DNA of 11,709 nucleotides from contig JAEYTI010000098.1 in NCBI GenBank assembly GCA_023434145.1, positions 1-11,709 on the forward strand. Reading direction: 5' to 3'. Source of the DNA: Chloroflexota bacterium. Lineage in GTDB: Bacteria; Chloroflexota; Anaerolineae; Anaerolineales; Anaerolineaceae. Shown here piece by piece: positions 1 to 6,529 of the stretch. The notes under the pieces were generated by a model. It did no database searches and was not told the DNA's origin. It worked only from the letters and a program-made list of their open reading frames with translations. Every line of letters begins with the position of its first letter. Within the stretch, counting starts at the first letter, position 1. A program made the position numbers and the translations under genes.

Positions 1-4
1 GTCA

Positions 5-141
5 GCGAAGCCCGCCTTCGCGGGCTCGTTGTTTGTAGAAGTAATAACTCTTTGAGAAAAGAGTAAGTTCCCCTTTGCGGATTTCGTTGTTTGCAGACAA
101 GACCTATCCATGCGGAACGAGCCCGCGAAGGCGGGCTTCGC
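5..141. repeat. Palindromic intergenic element with 26-bp inverted ends
   Basis: Bases 5-30 and 116-141 are perfect inverted copies of each other over 26 bp. Each copy is itself a small hairpin: at 9-26 the arms AGCCCGC and GCGGGCT enclose CTTC. The interior carries a second hairpin at 47-64 (ACTCTTT, loop GAGA, AAAGAGT) and two near-identical direct words, CGTTGTTTGTAGA at 27-39 and CGTTGTTTGCAGA at 85-97. No reading frame with family features fits. The layout resembles a MITE or a REP doublet, which is inference; a simple bidirectional structural repeat is the alternative. No target-site duplication is visible because the left end touches the window edge. Confidence 0.6.
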
Positions 142-188
142 CGTCCTGGCTGCGGCTTTAGCCGCCCAGCCCAGCACTGCTTGCACAA

Positions 189-222
189 AACCACCCCTCC
201 CGGTAAACCAGAAGGGGTGGTT
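189..222 (-). terminator. Intrinsic terminator of the GH3 gene
   Basis: Bases 189-198 (AACCACCCCT) and 213-222 (AGGGGTGGTT) form a perfect 10-bp stem around a 14-base loop. Read on the minus strand, the stem is followed by a short T run (GGTGGTTTTGTG). It begins about 20 bases past the GH3 stop codon, the expected place for a terminator of the minus-strand glycosidase unit. Confidence 0.7.
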
Positions 223-244
223 CTTGCGTTATCTTATATCGCCG

Positions 245-2422
245 TTACCCTACCCCGAACCCAACCCTCAAGGCCTCTTCATCCAGCGAGTGCCGGCCCA
301 CGATCAGCTCGTAATCGGCGTCTTCCACTGTCCAGCCGTTGGCTTCGTCGTAGTAGGCCAAATCTTCCGCACGCAGGCGGACGCTGACGCTTTGCAGCGC
401 GCCGGGCATGAGCGAAACGCGCTTGAAGCTCTTTAGCTCCTTGGGAGCGCGCTCGACCTTTGAGTTCCTCACCGCCACGTAGAACTGCACCACTTCATCA
501 CCTGCCACTGTGCCGGTGTTGGTCACGTCTACCGAGGCAACCAGCGGCTCGGTGGAAGTCAACGCGTGGTCAATCCGCAGGTTCGAAAGTTCGAATGTGG
601 TGTAGCTGAGCCCGAAGCCAAATGGGAAGGCGGGCGCATTGCCGTCGCGTTCCAGCTTGCGGTAGCCGTGCCACAGGTCGTAGGTGATGGCTGTGGCGTC
701 GATCTCGTAGTCCGGCAGGTCTTCGGCGCGCTTGGGGAAGATGCAGGGCAGCTTGCCGCTGGGGTTGGCCTTGCCGGTTAGGATATTGGCGAAAGCACGC
801 CCGCCTTCCATGCCGGGGTACCACAGCATCAGAATCGCGGGGACCTGGGCGCGCCAGTTTTCGGTGATGATGGCGCTTCCGCCCATCATCGCGACCACTA
901 CGCGGGGGTTTGCCGCCGCAACTGCCTGGATCAGCGCCTCGTCGTTGGGGTGCAGGGTCAGCAGCTTACGATCGCCGCCCGGGAGCATGGTGCTCTCCTG
1001 CGGGATAGAGCCCTGCATGGCCTGGACGATATGCATCTCATCCTCGGCGGGGGGAGGATAGAGCTTTGCCAACTCGGCCATCGTATCGGGCGATACATAC
1101 TCGCCCTCATCATGGGAGGTATAGCCAACCACCAAGATCACCACATCAGCTTCTCTGGCGATCTGCGCGGCGCGAGCCGGGTCGCTGCCGTCGTCATAAG
1201 CAATCTCGGTTTGATCGCTGAGCGCTTCCTTTAGCCCTTGCAGCGGGGTGATCACGTAGGCGGGCTGGGTGTTCGACGAGCCGGCGTCGCCGGTGTTGGG
1301 CTGGCTGGCCAGCCGACCAATCACAGCCATCTTGTTTACGGCCTTCAGCGGCAGAAGATCGCCCTCGTTTTTGAGCAGGACGATCGACTTCTCAGCAGCT
1401 TCGCGGGCAACCGCGAGGTTGACTTCGCTGCCGACCTCTTCCAGGGTGTAATTCTGTGGATCGCGGCCCTGGGCAAAGCGAATCTGTTGGCGCAGAACGC
1501 GGAAGGCCGCGTCATCGATGCGCGACACAGGCACTTCGCCGCTTTCGACCAGCTGCTTGAGGTGCAGGTTGTGGTGCATGCGGAAGGGCATTTCTACGTC
1601 CTGCCCGGCCAGCGCCGCCTTCTTTGAGTCACGCATGCCCCAAATGAAGTCGGTCATGATAAAGCCCTCGAAGCCCCACATCTCTTTCAGAATGGAGGTC
1701 AGCAGGGTGTGGTTCTGCCCGGCCCACTCGCCGTTCATGCTGTTGTAGGCGCTCATGATCGAAGCCACGCCCTCATCCACGCATCGCTTGAAGTGGGGCA
1801 GGTAGATTTCGTGCAGCGGGCGGGGGGCAATGGTTACGTCTACAGTGAAGCGGGCGTTCTCCATCGAGTTGAGCGCGTAATGCTTGGCGCAGGCCATAGC
1901 GTGGCGCTGCACGCCGCGCACCAGCGCCGCGCCGAATTCGCCCAGGTGGACGGGGTCTTCGCCGTAGGTCTCTTGAGCGCGGCCCCAGGCCGGGTGGCGC
2001 AGCAGATTGATGCACACGCCGCCAAAGAAGTTTGCGCCCATTGCGCGCAGTTCTCTGCCGATCACGTCGCCAATGCGCTCTTCTAGCTCAGGATCAAAGG
2101 TGGCGCCGCGCGCCATCGAGACGGGGAAGGTGGTTGCGCCGTACATATTCACACCGCGCGGGCCGTCGGCGAAGCGGATGCCGGGGATTCCCAGCCGGGA
2201 AATGGCTCCGGCCGGCCAGGGGTGCGCGTTGTAGCCGCCGCTCATCATGTCGGCCAATCCCTTCCAGAAGGAAGGATCGCCGGACATCATTTTGATCTTT
2301 TCATCCAGCGTCAACTGCGCGAGCAGCTCGCGCGCTCGTGCTTCGATCTGCTGATCACTCAACTGCTCAGTAGTTTCCAGGTCTGCAAAGGCAGGCCCGT
2401 GATTCAAAACCTCTTTTTGCAT
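245..2422 (-). CDS. Glycoside hydrolase family 3 beta-glucosidase-type enzyme
   Basis: The protein is a GH3 retaining glycosidase that would release beta-linked glucose (or xylose) from the non-reducing end of short glycans. From the ATG at 2422 it is 725 residues; an in-frame GTG at 2467 would add 15 residues but only the ATG has a good ribosome site (GGAG, 8 bases upstream). The N-terminal barrel shows ADGPRG near residue 85, the GEDP loop near 155, KHYALN near 180 and TDF, whose Asp (about 258) aligns with the family nucleophile. The second domain has DEGEY (probable acid/base Glu about 439) and GGDRKLL; about 40 residues separate these, an insertion relative to compact EGxDR members. A fibronectin-III-like domain follows (about 630-720, with PKELKSFKRV). 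There is no signal peptide, so it acts in the cytoplasm. It lies 124 bases downstream of GH116 and probably shares its transcript. The exact sugar cannot be read from sequence. Confidence 0.93.
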   Translation of the reverse strand: MQKEVLNHGPAFADLETTEQLSDQQIEARARELLAQLTLDEKIKMMSGDPSFWKGLADMMSGGYNAHPWPAGAISRLGIPGIRFADGPRGVNMYGATTFPVSMARGATFDPELEERIGDVIGRELRAMGANFFGGVCINLLRHPAWGRAQETYGEDPVHLGEFGAALVRGVQRHAMACAKHYALNSMENARFTVDVTIAPRPLHEIYLPHFKRCVDEGVASIMSAYNSMNGEWAGQNHTLLTSILKEMWGFEGFIMTDFIWGMRDSKKAALAGQDVEMPFRMHHNLHLKQLVESGEVPVSRIDDAAFRVLRQQIRFAQGRDPQNYTLEEVGSEVNLAVAREAAEKSIVLLKNEGDLLPLKAVNKMAVIGRLASQPNTGDAGSSNTQPAYVITPLQGLKEALSDQTEIAYDDGSDPARAAQIAREADVVILVVGYTSHDEGEYVSPDTMAELAKLYPPPAEDEMHIVQAMQGSIPQESTMLPGGDRKLLTLHPNDEALIQAVAAANPRVVVAMMGGSAIITENWRAQVPAILMLWYPGMEGGRAFANILTGKANPSGKLPCIFPKRAEDLPDYEIDATAITYDLWHGYRKLERDGNAPAFPFGFGLSYTTFELSNLRIDHALTSTEPLVASVDVTNTGTVAGDEVVQFYVAVRNSKVERAPKELKSFKRVSLMPGALQSVSVRLRAEDLAYYDEANGWTVEDADYELIVGRHSLDEEALRVGFGVG

Positions 2423-2477
2423 TCTCAACGCTCCATTCGGTAAAAATGTAATTGTGCTGCGTAGCACTCTGGTATCC

Positions 2478-2532
2478 GTTATTTTTCCATGGTATGCGCA
2501 ACTGCAAAGGGCAACAGGAACGGAAAAATAAC
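2478..2532. repeat. Inverted repeat between GH116 and GH3
   Basis: GTTATTTTTCC at 2478-2488 and GGAAAAATAAC at 2522-2532 are perfect 11-bp inverted arms separated by 33 bases. They sit in the 124-base gap between the GH116 stop and the GH3 start. In the minus-strand transcript they could form an intercistronic stem, weak because it is AT-rich. The role (transcript processing, partial termination, regulator site) is not determined. No convincing separate GH3 promoter was found in this gap. Confidence 0.45.
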
Positions 2533-2546
2533 ATCCGATTTGTTCC

Positions 2547-5105
2547 TTAGTTCAGATTTTCTGGCTCCGTCTCAAATAGCGTCTCCCGTGCCGTGGAAGC
2601 GTCGGGCAGTTCTTCTTTCCCATTAGATCGCTCATCCACTGCCTCGACACCACCGCGCTCCCATTTACGGTCTAGCGCCCACTGCATAGCCCAGATAGAG
2701 AGCGGGCGCATGTAGCAGATAGCGCGGTAGTTTCCGTTGGTATCCCAGGCTTCGGGGGTCTGATACCAATAGCCGGTGCAGTCGTACGTGGTGTGGTACA
2801 CGCCATAGGCGGTGCCGTAGCCCAGGTCGCACAGGTTCTCCTGGATCATGGCGGCTGCGACGGCGTAGGTGGTGCCCGTCCATACCTCCTGCGACTGCAT
2901 GCTGGTCTTGTCCACTTCGCCATTGGGGCGCATGCCGTTGATCGCGCCCATCAGGCCGCCGTTGAAGCGCTGCACATTCCAATCGTAAACGGTCATCAGC
3001 GCGGAGCGAGCCTGGACCGGGTCGACGATGGTTGGCAGGCCGCAAGCGCGGGCATACCACTGCCCGGCAAGCTGATCGGCCATGATGCTGTCGTGCTGGC
3101 GGCTGCGGCTGGAGTCGTAGTGGAAGTAGCGTCCATTCCAAAGCTTCTCTTCGTAGACTTTTTTGCCCATATTGAACAGGCGGCGGTACTCGGCGACGTG
3201 CCCTTGCTCGCCAACCAGCTCGGCTAGCTTGGCCCCTGCGCTGAGCGCGGCAAGCCACAGCCCGCCGGTGTACGCGCTGACCCCTTTCACCGACCACACA
3301 TCGTAGGTCTGATCGGGGAAGCCGTCGTTCTCGATCATGCCGTCGCCGTCGCGGTCGAACATGCGCGCGCGGCGGATGGCCGCATCCACAGCGGGCCAGG
3401 TGTCTTTCACAAACTGGAGATCCCCCGTCGCGATGTAATCGCGGTAAATTTGCAGCACCAGCTTGGGGTTCAGGTCTTTCCAATCGTTAACGTCGTGAAC
3501 AAAGTAGCCGTTCGGACGGACCCACGGGTCCTCGTCGGGCCAGCCGACGTCGTGGGGTACGCTTCCGCGCACTTTACGGCGCACCGTCTTACCGTGGTAC
3601 ATCTCGGTGAAGGTTTCGTCAGTCTCCAGCAGCGTTGCGGCGGCAAGATCGCGCTGCAGCGCCAGCTCCAACTTTGGCCACAGGTAAGCGAGCGCAAAGG
3701 AGGCGTAGAAGTGCACGTCATAGGTGTTGTACATGCGGTAATCGTGGCTCTCCAGGTAGGCAAAGCGGCCCATCTCGGCATCCGGGCAGTCGCCTTCCTC
3801 GGGGTAGCACCAGATGGTGCCGCCATCCACCAGGTAGTACAGCTCATTGAACAGGGCCGTTTTGTACCATAGGGGCAGATCTTCTCGCTGCAGGATGGAA
3901 TTCTGCCAGTCTTCGATCTGGGCTTCCCATTCATCCGCGTGGAGCAGGGCATCAGCCGCCATTTGCGGGGCAGCCTCACCGGCTGAGCCATAGAATTTCG
4001 TGTAGCGACGCAGATACGGGGTGCCCAGGCCGAAGCGCACGCGCGGCATATCCCACGCCAGCGAGAAAGCCACCTCGCGCATCTCTCCGGCAGGCACGGT
4101 AACAGTTACCGCCACGGCGCCGCCGATCGTCTCGCCGGCCACAGAGGGGGTGGGGTCATCGATGTTGTCCAGCGCGCCGTCGGAGGCGAAATCGGACCAT
4201 ACCTCTGCGCCGGTGCCGCTGGTTTCAAAGCGCGTGCGGTAGGTAACCTTGCCGTCCTTTGGCGCTAGCCCGGCAATCGCAAAAGAGAGCGGATCTTCAA
4301 AAACCTTCCGTTCTTCGGGCGGTTTCGTATCGGAGACTTCTTGCTGCTGATAGGCATGACGCAGCAGCACGCCGCGGATTTCTCCCTTTGGCGTGTCTTG
4401 CTTGATCGGCTCGTTGTGATGCCCCCACGCCGCGTCGGCAGGCAGCCCCATGCCGTTCTGGAAGGTAAACATCAGTGCCACGGTCGCCTCTTCCGTGCCT
4501 GTATTTTTGATCTGCCAGCGGAACTCGGAGACCGGGTAGCTGGTTTCCTGATAGTTATGCGGAATCACCGGAGAAAGCTGCCGGCACGTCAGATGCAGCC
4601 CGTTGCGGTCGAAGTCGTAGGTGGTCCAGGCGCGAGGAAAGAGGCCGTTGTAGTGCACGCCCTCGCCTGTCATTGCCCAGTTCCAGCCGGTAAGGGTGTT
4701 TTCGGCGGGCTGCCAGGGATACAGCACATGCGATTCTGACAGTTCGCCGCGCTGGACGAACAGCGAGAACTGGTCGGCCCACACTGGATCGGTGTTGATA
4801 TAGCCGGGGCGGAGCTGCCAGCGGCGAAAATCACCACGCCAGCCGCGGTTGATCGATCCGCCGCCAATGCCGCCCAGCGGCACGCCGTTGTAGGGTTGGA
4901 GCGGGCTGCTGTTCTGCACGTTCATCGGGTCGAACCCGCCTTCTTTCTTCTTGTTCAGGTGTCGCATAATCCGCACGATCATCGGAGCCATTTTGAGCAG
5001 ACTCAGCGGAGAGAAGGACCGCGACTGTGCTTTGACATCATCCAGCGGGTCGTCAAAGGCGTGTTTCCAGGCAGCCTGGGGGATGGTAAACGAAGAGTCG
5101 GTCAT
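2547..5105 (-). CDS. Glycoside hydrolase family 116 (GBA2/DUF608) beta-glucosidase
   Basis: This is a GH116 retaining glycosidase, related to human bile-acid/glucosylceramide beta-glucosidase GBA2 and to bacterial TxGH116. The start is the ATG at 5105 (852 residues), with GGAGG six bases upstream; a TTG immediately before it is the only longer in-phase choice. The N-terminal GBA2_N domain carries PLGGIGGGSI and WQLRPG (about residues 75-102). The catalytic (alpha/alpha)6 domain starts near 410. It has YLESHDYR, whose Glu (about 452) aligns with the nucleophile, then NTYDVHFYAS. Next come a calcium-loop-like DRDGDGMIEN (about 584-593) and FPDQTYDVW, whose TYD Asp (about 602) fits the acid/base. 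There is no signal peptide or membrane segment, so it is cytoplasmic. It is the promoter-proximal gene of the GH116-GH3 pair, and its leader contains an intrinsic terminator. Bacterial members hydrolyse beta-glucosides or beta-xylosides; which one applies here is open. Confidence 0.94.
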   Translation of the reverse strand: MTDSSFTIPQAAWKHAFDDPLDDVKAQSRSFSPLSLLKMAPMIVRIMRHLNKKKEGGFDPMNVQNSSPLQPYNGVPLGGIGGGSINRGWRGDFRRWQLRPGYINTDPVWADQFSLFVQRGELSESHVLYPWQPAENTLTGWNWAMTGEGVHYNGLFPRAWTTYDFDRNGLHLTCRQLSPVIPHNYQETSYPVSEFRWQIKNTGTEEATVALMFTFQNGMGLPADAAWGHHNEPIKQDTPKGEIRGVLLRHAYQQQEVSDTKPPEERKVFEDPLSFAIAGLAPKDGKVTYRTRFETSGTGAEVWSDFASDGALDNIDDPTPSVAGETIGGAVAVTVTVPAGEMREVAFSLAWDMPRVRFGLGTPYLRRYTKFYGSAGEAAPQMAADALLHADEWEAQIEDWQNSILQREDLPLWYKTALFNELYYLVDGGTIWCYPEEGDCPDAEMGRFAYLESHDYRMYNTYDVHFYASFALAYLWPKLELALQRDLAAATLLETDETFTEMYHGKTVRRKVRGSVPHDVGWPDEDPWVRPNGYFVHDVNDWKDLNPKLVLQIYRDYIATGDLQFVKDTWPAVDAAIRRARMFDRDGDGMIENDGFPDQTYDVWSVKGVSAYTGGLWLAALSAGAKLAELVGEQGHVAEYRRLFNMGKKVYEEKLWNGRYFHYDSSRSRQHDSIMADQLAGQWYARACGLPTIVDPVQARSALMTVYDWNVQRFNGGLMGAINGMRPNGEVDKTSMQSQEVWTGTTYAVAAAMIQENLCDLGYGTAYGVYHTTYDCTGYWYQTPEAWDTNGNYRAICYMRPLSIWAMQWALDRKWERGGVEAVDERSNGKEELPDASTARETLFETEPENLN

Positions 5106-5158
5106 CAAGGTCCTCCGGAGAGATGGAATATAGCGTTATCAGGCATGCGTCTGAGAAT

Positions 5159-5211
5159 AAAAAGGTGCTTTGTGATCTTTGGTAGCAGGCGCCAGACGAT
5201 CACAAAACACC
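5159..5211 (-). terminator. Intrinsic terminator inside the GH116 leader (attenuator or sRNA end)
   Basis: On the minus strand, GGTGTTTTGTGATC (5211-5198) can pair with GATCACAAAGCACC (5177-5164) over 14 pairs, followed directly by TTTTT at 5163-5159. The single non-Watson-Crick position is a G-U wobble in minus-strand RNA but would be a C-A mismatch in plus-strand RNA, so the structure favours the minus strand. The hairpin begins about 53 bases after the predicted transcription start and ends 54 bases before the GH116 ATG. No protein gene ends here, so the terminator either attenuates GH116 or ends a short RNA of about 105 nt. Confidence 0.72.
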
Positions 5212-5270
5212 CCCTGATTGTGTTCTGTCACGCGGTTACTGCACAATTTTGCAAACTGTGCTGTATATAG

Positions 5271-5299
5271 ATCATATGAGAAGCGAGCGAAAAAGTCAA
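5271..5299 (-). promoter_or_regulatory. Sigma-70-type promoter for the GH116-GH3 unit
   Basis: On the minus strand a TTGACT -35 box (5299-5294) is followed after exactly 17 bases by a TATGAT -10 box (5276-5271). Transcription would start near 5264, giving a leader of about 160 nt before GH116. A weaker TATATT at 5132-5127, lacking a good -35 box, is a possible second start below the terminator. Confidence 0.7.
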
Positions 5300-5305
5300 A
5301 TCGAT

Positions 5306-5311
5306 TATAAT
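5306..5311 (+). promoter_or_regulatory. -10 box for the phosphotransferase gene
   Basis: A perfect TATAAT lies 10 bases before the ATG at 5322, so the transcript would have a leader of only a few bases or none. No good -35 box is placed 17 bases upstream. It lies seven bases from the -35 box of the divergent GH116 promoter, so the two promoters would compete for polymerase. Confidence 0.45.
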
Positions 5312-5321
5312 CACGCAACTG

Positions 5322-6344
5322 ATGAATCTGTATCCCCTGCTCGACACACTGTATCATGCACCTTCCAGCCCGGCGTTCGAATGGCAGGGATGGTACGTAG
5401 AGCGCGTAACCGGCGGGCGGAACAACCTGCTGTTTCATGCTACCCGCAACGAGCAGGACCTGGCGGTGAAGTTTACCCGCCGTGATGCGCGTGACCGGGC
5501 CGGTCGCGAGTTCAACAGTCTATCGGTGCTCAGCACATTGGGACTGGCGATTGCGCCGCTGCCGGTGCTGCTGGATCGCGACCGCTTCCCGCTGCCGGTG
5601 ATCGTGCAGACGTGGATGAAAGGCGAATCGAGCAGCAATCCGCCCGCCGGGCCGGAGGAATGGAAGCACCTGCTGGATCATCTGGCGGTTGTGCATACCA
5701 TCGCGCCCGATTACGTGCACCGCCCGGTGGCCCACGCGGTAATGGATTTCTCCTCCGCGCGGGAGGCGGCGCGCTACGTTCTGGGCGAGATCGACGCCAT
5801 GCAGGATGATCACCGGCCGCCGGAGCTGGCAGCCCTGGCATACCGCCTGGAGCAGGCTGATCTACCCGACTGGCCCGCGCCGGAGATCACCCTGGGCCGC
5901 TGCGACCCTTACATCGCGAACTTTATTCGTCGCCCTGCTGCCTGGGCCTCGGTGGATTGGGAAAACTCCGGCTGGTGTGACCCGGCATTCGAGATCGGCG
6001 ACTTGATGACCCACCCTTGCTACAGCACCATCAGCGAAGATGTGTGGGAGATGTACGTAGAAGCCGCGGCGGAATGCCACCCTGGCGATACGAACTTTGT
6101 GGAACGGGTGCGTACCTACCGCAAGGTCGTTTTGGTGCGTTGGGCTGGGTTATTTGCCCGCTACTGTGCGGCAAGTGCAGCCCGGCTGGCCTCCGCTGAT
6201 GGTATGGCTGATCCTACCAATACCGTATCATCTGCCGCACCCAATCTCAGCCCGCTGGTTGAGTTACCCGAACAGTGGTGGCAGGAAGTGCCCGGCGAAT
6301 ACCTGCGCTACTTGCGGCTGGCAGAAGCGGCCTTCCCCGGTTAA
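5322..6344 (+). CDS. APH/choline-kinase-family phosphotransferase
   Basis: This 340-residue protein has the fold signature of the aminoglycoside phosphotransferase (APH, Pkinase-like) family, which transfers ATP phosphate to small molecules. Visible landmarks are a glycine-rich turn (VTGGRNN, about 29-35), LAVKF with the ATP-contacting Lys50, REFNSL with Glu63 as its probable salt-bridge partner, and a catalytic loop GRCDPYIAN with Asp195 and Asn200. VDWENSGWCDP follows, with Asp212 in the metal position. The usual His of the HGD catalytic loop is replaced (Arg-Cys-Asp), while Asp and Asn are kept. No signal peptide is seen, so it is cytoplasmic. The ATG at 5322 has little ribosome-site match, consistent with a very short leader. 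It is divergent from the glycosidases and followed by two hairpins. Substrate is unknown: antibiotic, sugar, choline or homoserine-like alcohols all remain possible, and resistance should not be assumed. Confidence 0.82.
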   Translation: MNLYPLLDTLYHAPSSPAFEWQGWYVERVTGGRNNLLFHATRNEQDLAVKFTRRDARDRAGREFNSLSVLSTLGLAIAPLPVLLDRDRFPLPVIVQTWMKGESSSNPPAGPEEWKHLLDHLAVVHTIAPDYVHRPVAHAVMDFSSAREAARYVLGEIDAMQDDHRPPELAALAYRLEQADLPDWPAPEITLGRCDPYIANFIRRPAAWASVDWENSGWCDPAFEIGDLMTHPCYSTISEDVWEMYVEAAAECHPGDTNFVERVRTYRKVVLVRWAGLFARYCAASAARLASADGMADPTNTVSSAAPNLSPLVELPEQWWQEVPGEYLRYLRLAEAAFPG

Positions 6345-6367
6345 TCCACGCTCCAGAAAGGGACATC

Positions 6368-6404
6368 GGGAGTTTGTGTCGCACTTTGTGCGACACAAAC
6401 TCCC
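6368..6404. repeat. Perfect 17-bp hairpin, first of a pair
   Basis: GGGAGTTTGTGTCGCAC (6368-6384), loop TTT and its exact complement (6388-6404) make a perfect 17-bp stem. It lies 24 bases past the phosphotransferase stop. The following bases are only moderately T-rich (TGATTTGTTATTTG), so termination is plausible but not classical. It contains the heptamer GTCGCAC in both orientations, shared with the next hairpin. Confidence 0.75.
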
Positions 6405-6410
6405 TGATTT

Positions 6411-6441
6411 GTTATTTGTGCGACGTAGTCGCACAAATAAC
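6411..6441. repeat. Perfect 14-bp hairpin, second of a pair
   Basis: GTTATTTGTGCGAC (6411-6424), loop GTA and its exact complement (6428-6441) make a perfect 14-bp stem six bases after the first hairpin. The two hairpins share the heptamer GTCGCAC and its complement, giving copies starting at 6378, 6388, 6418 and 6428, spaced 10, 30 and 10 bp. No T run follows, so it is not an obvious intrinsic terminator. Confidence 0.75.
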
Positions 6442-6503
6442 GAACCAACAAACTCCTTCAGGTTCTAAACAGGTTCTTGATCCTTGGCAAGAGCCGGGTT
6501 CGT

Positions 6504-6509
6504 TATAAT
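6504..6509 (+). promoter_or_regulatory. -10 box for the M50 membrane protease gene
   Basis: TATAAT lies 20 bases before the GTG at 6530. The candidate -35 words are poorly spaced (TTGATC 21 bases and TTGGCA 14 bases upstream), so the call rests mainly on the perfect -10 box. Confidence 0.4.
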
Positions 6510-6529
6510 GGAGGGTAGAGACCGCGGGC

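Noticed and set aside
1773..2086. Several 60-125 codon frames on both strands inside GH3 and GH116
   Set aside because: Low-complexity Arg/Ala/Pro-rich shadows of the real genes.
5178..5197. BglG-type RAT antiterminator in the terminator loop
   Set aside because: The loop sequence does not match the RAT consensus beyond a few bases, and no BglG-like gene is present.
5241..5261. Possible LacI- or CRP-like operator (GCACA...TGTGC) near the GH116 start site
   Set aside because: The outer arms and the inner TTTGCAAA have different centres, so it is not a clean dyad; kept only as a possible leader hairpin.
5139..5438. 99-codon minus-strand frame ending just before GH116
   Set aside because: It runs antisense to the phosphotransferase start and through both promoters and the terminator; its composition shows no family features and no ribosome site supports it.
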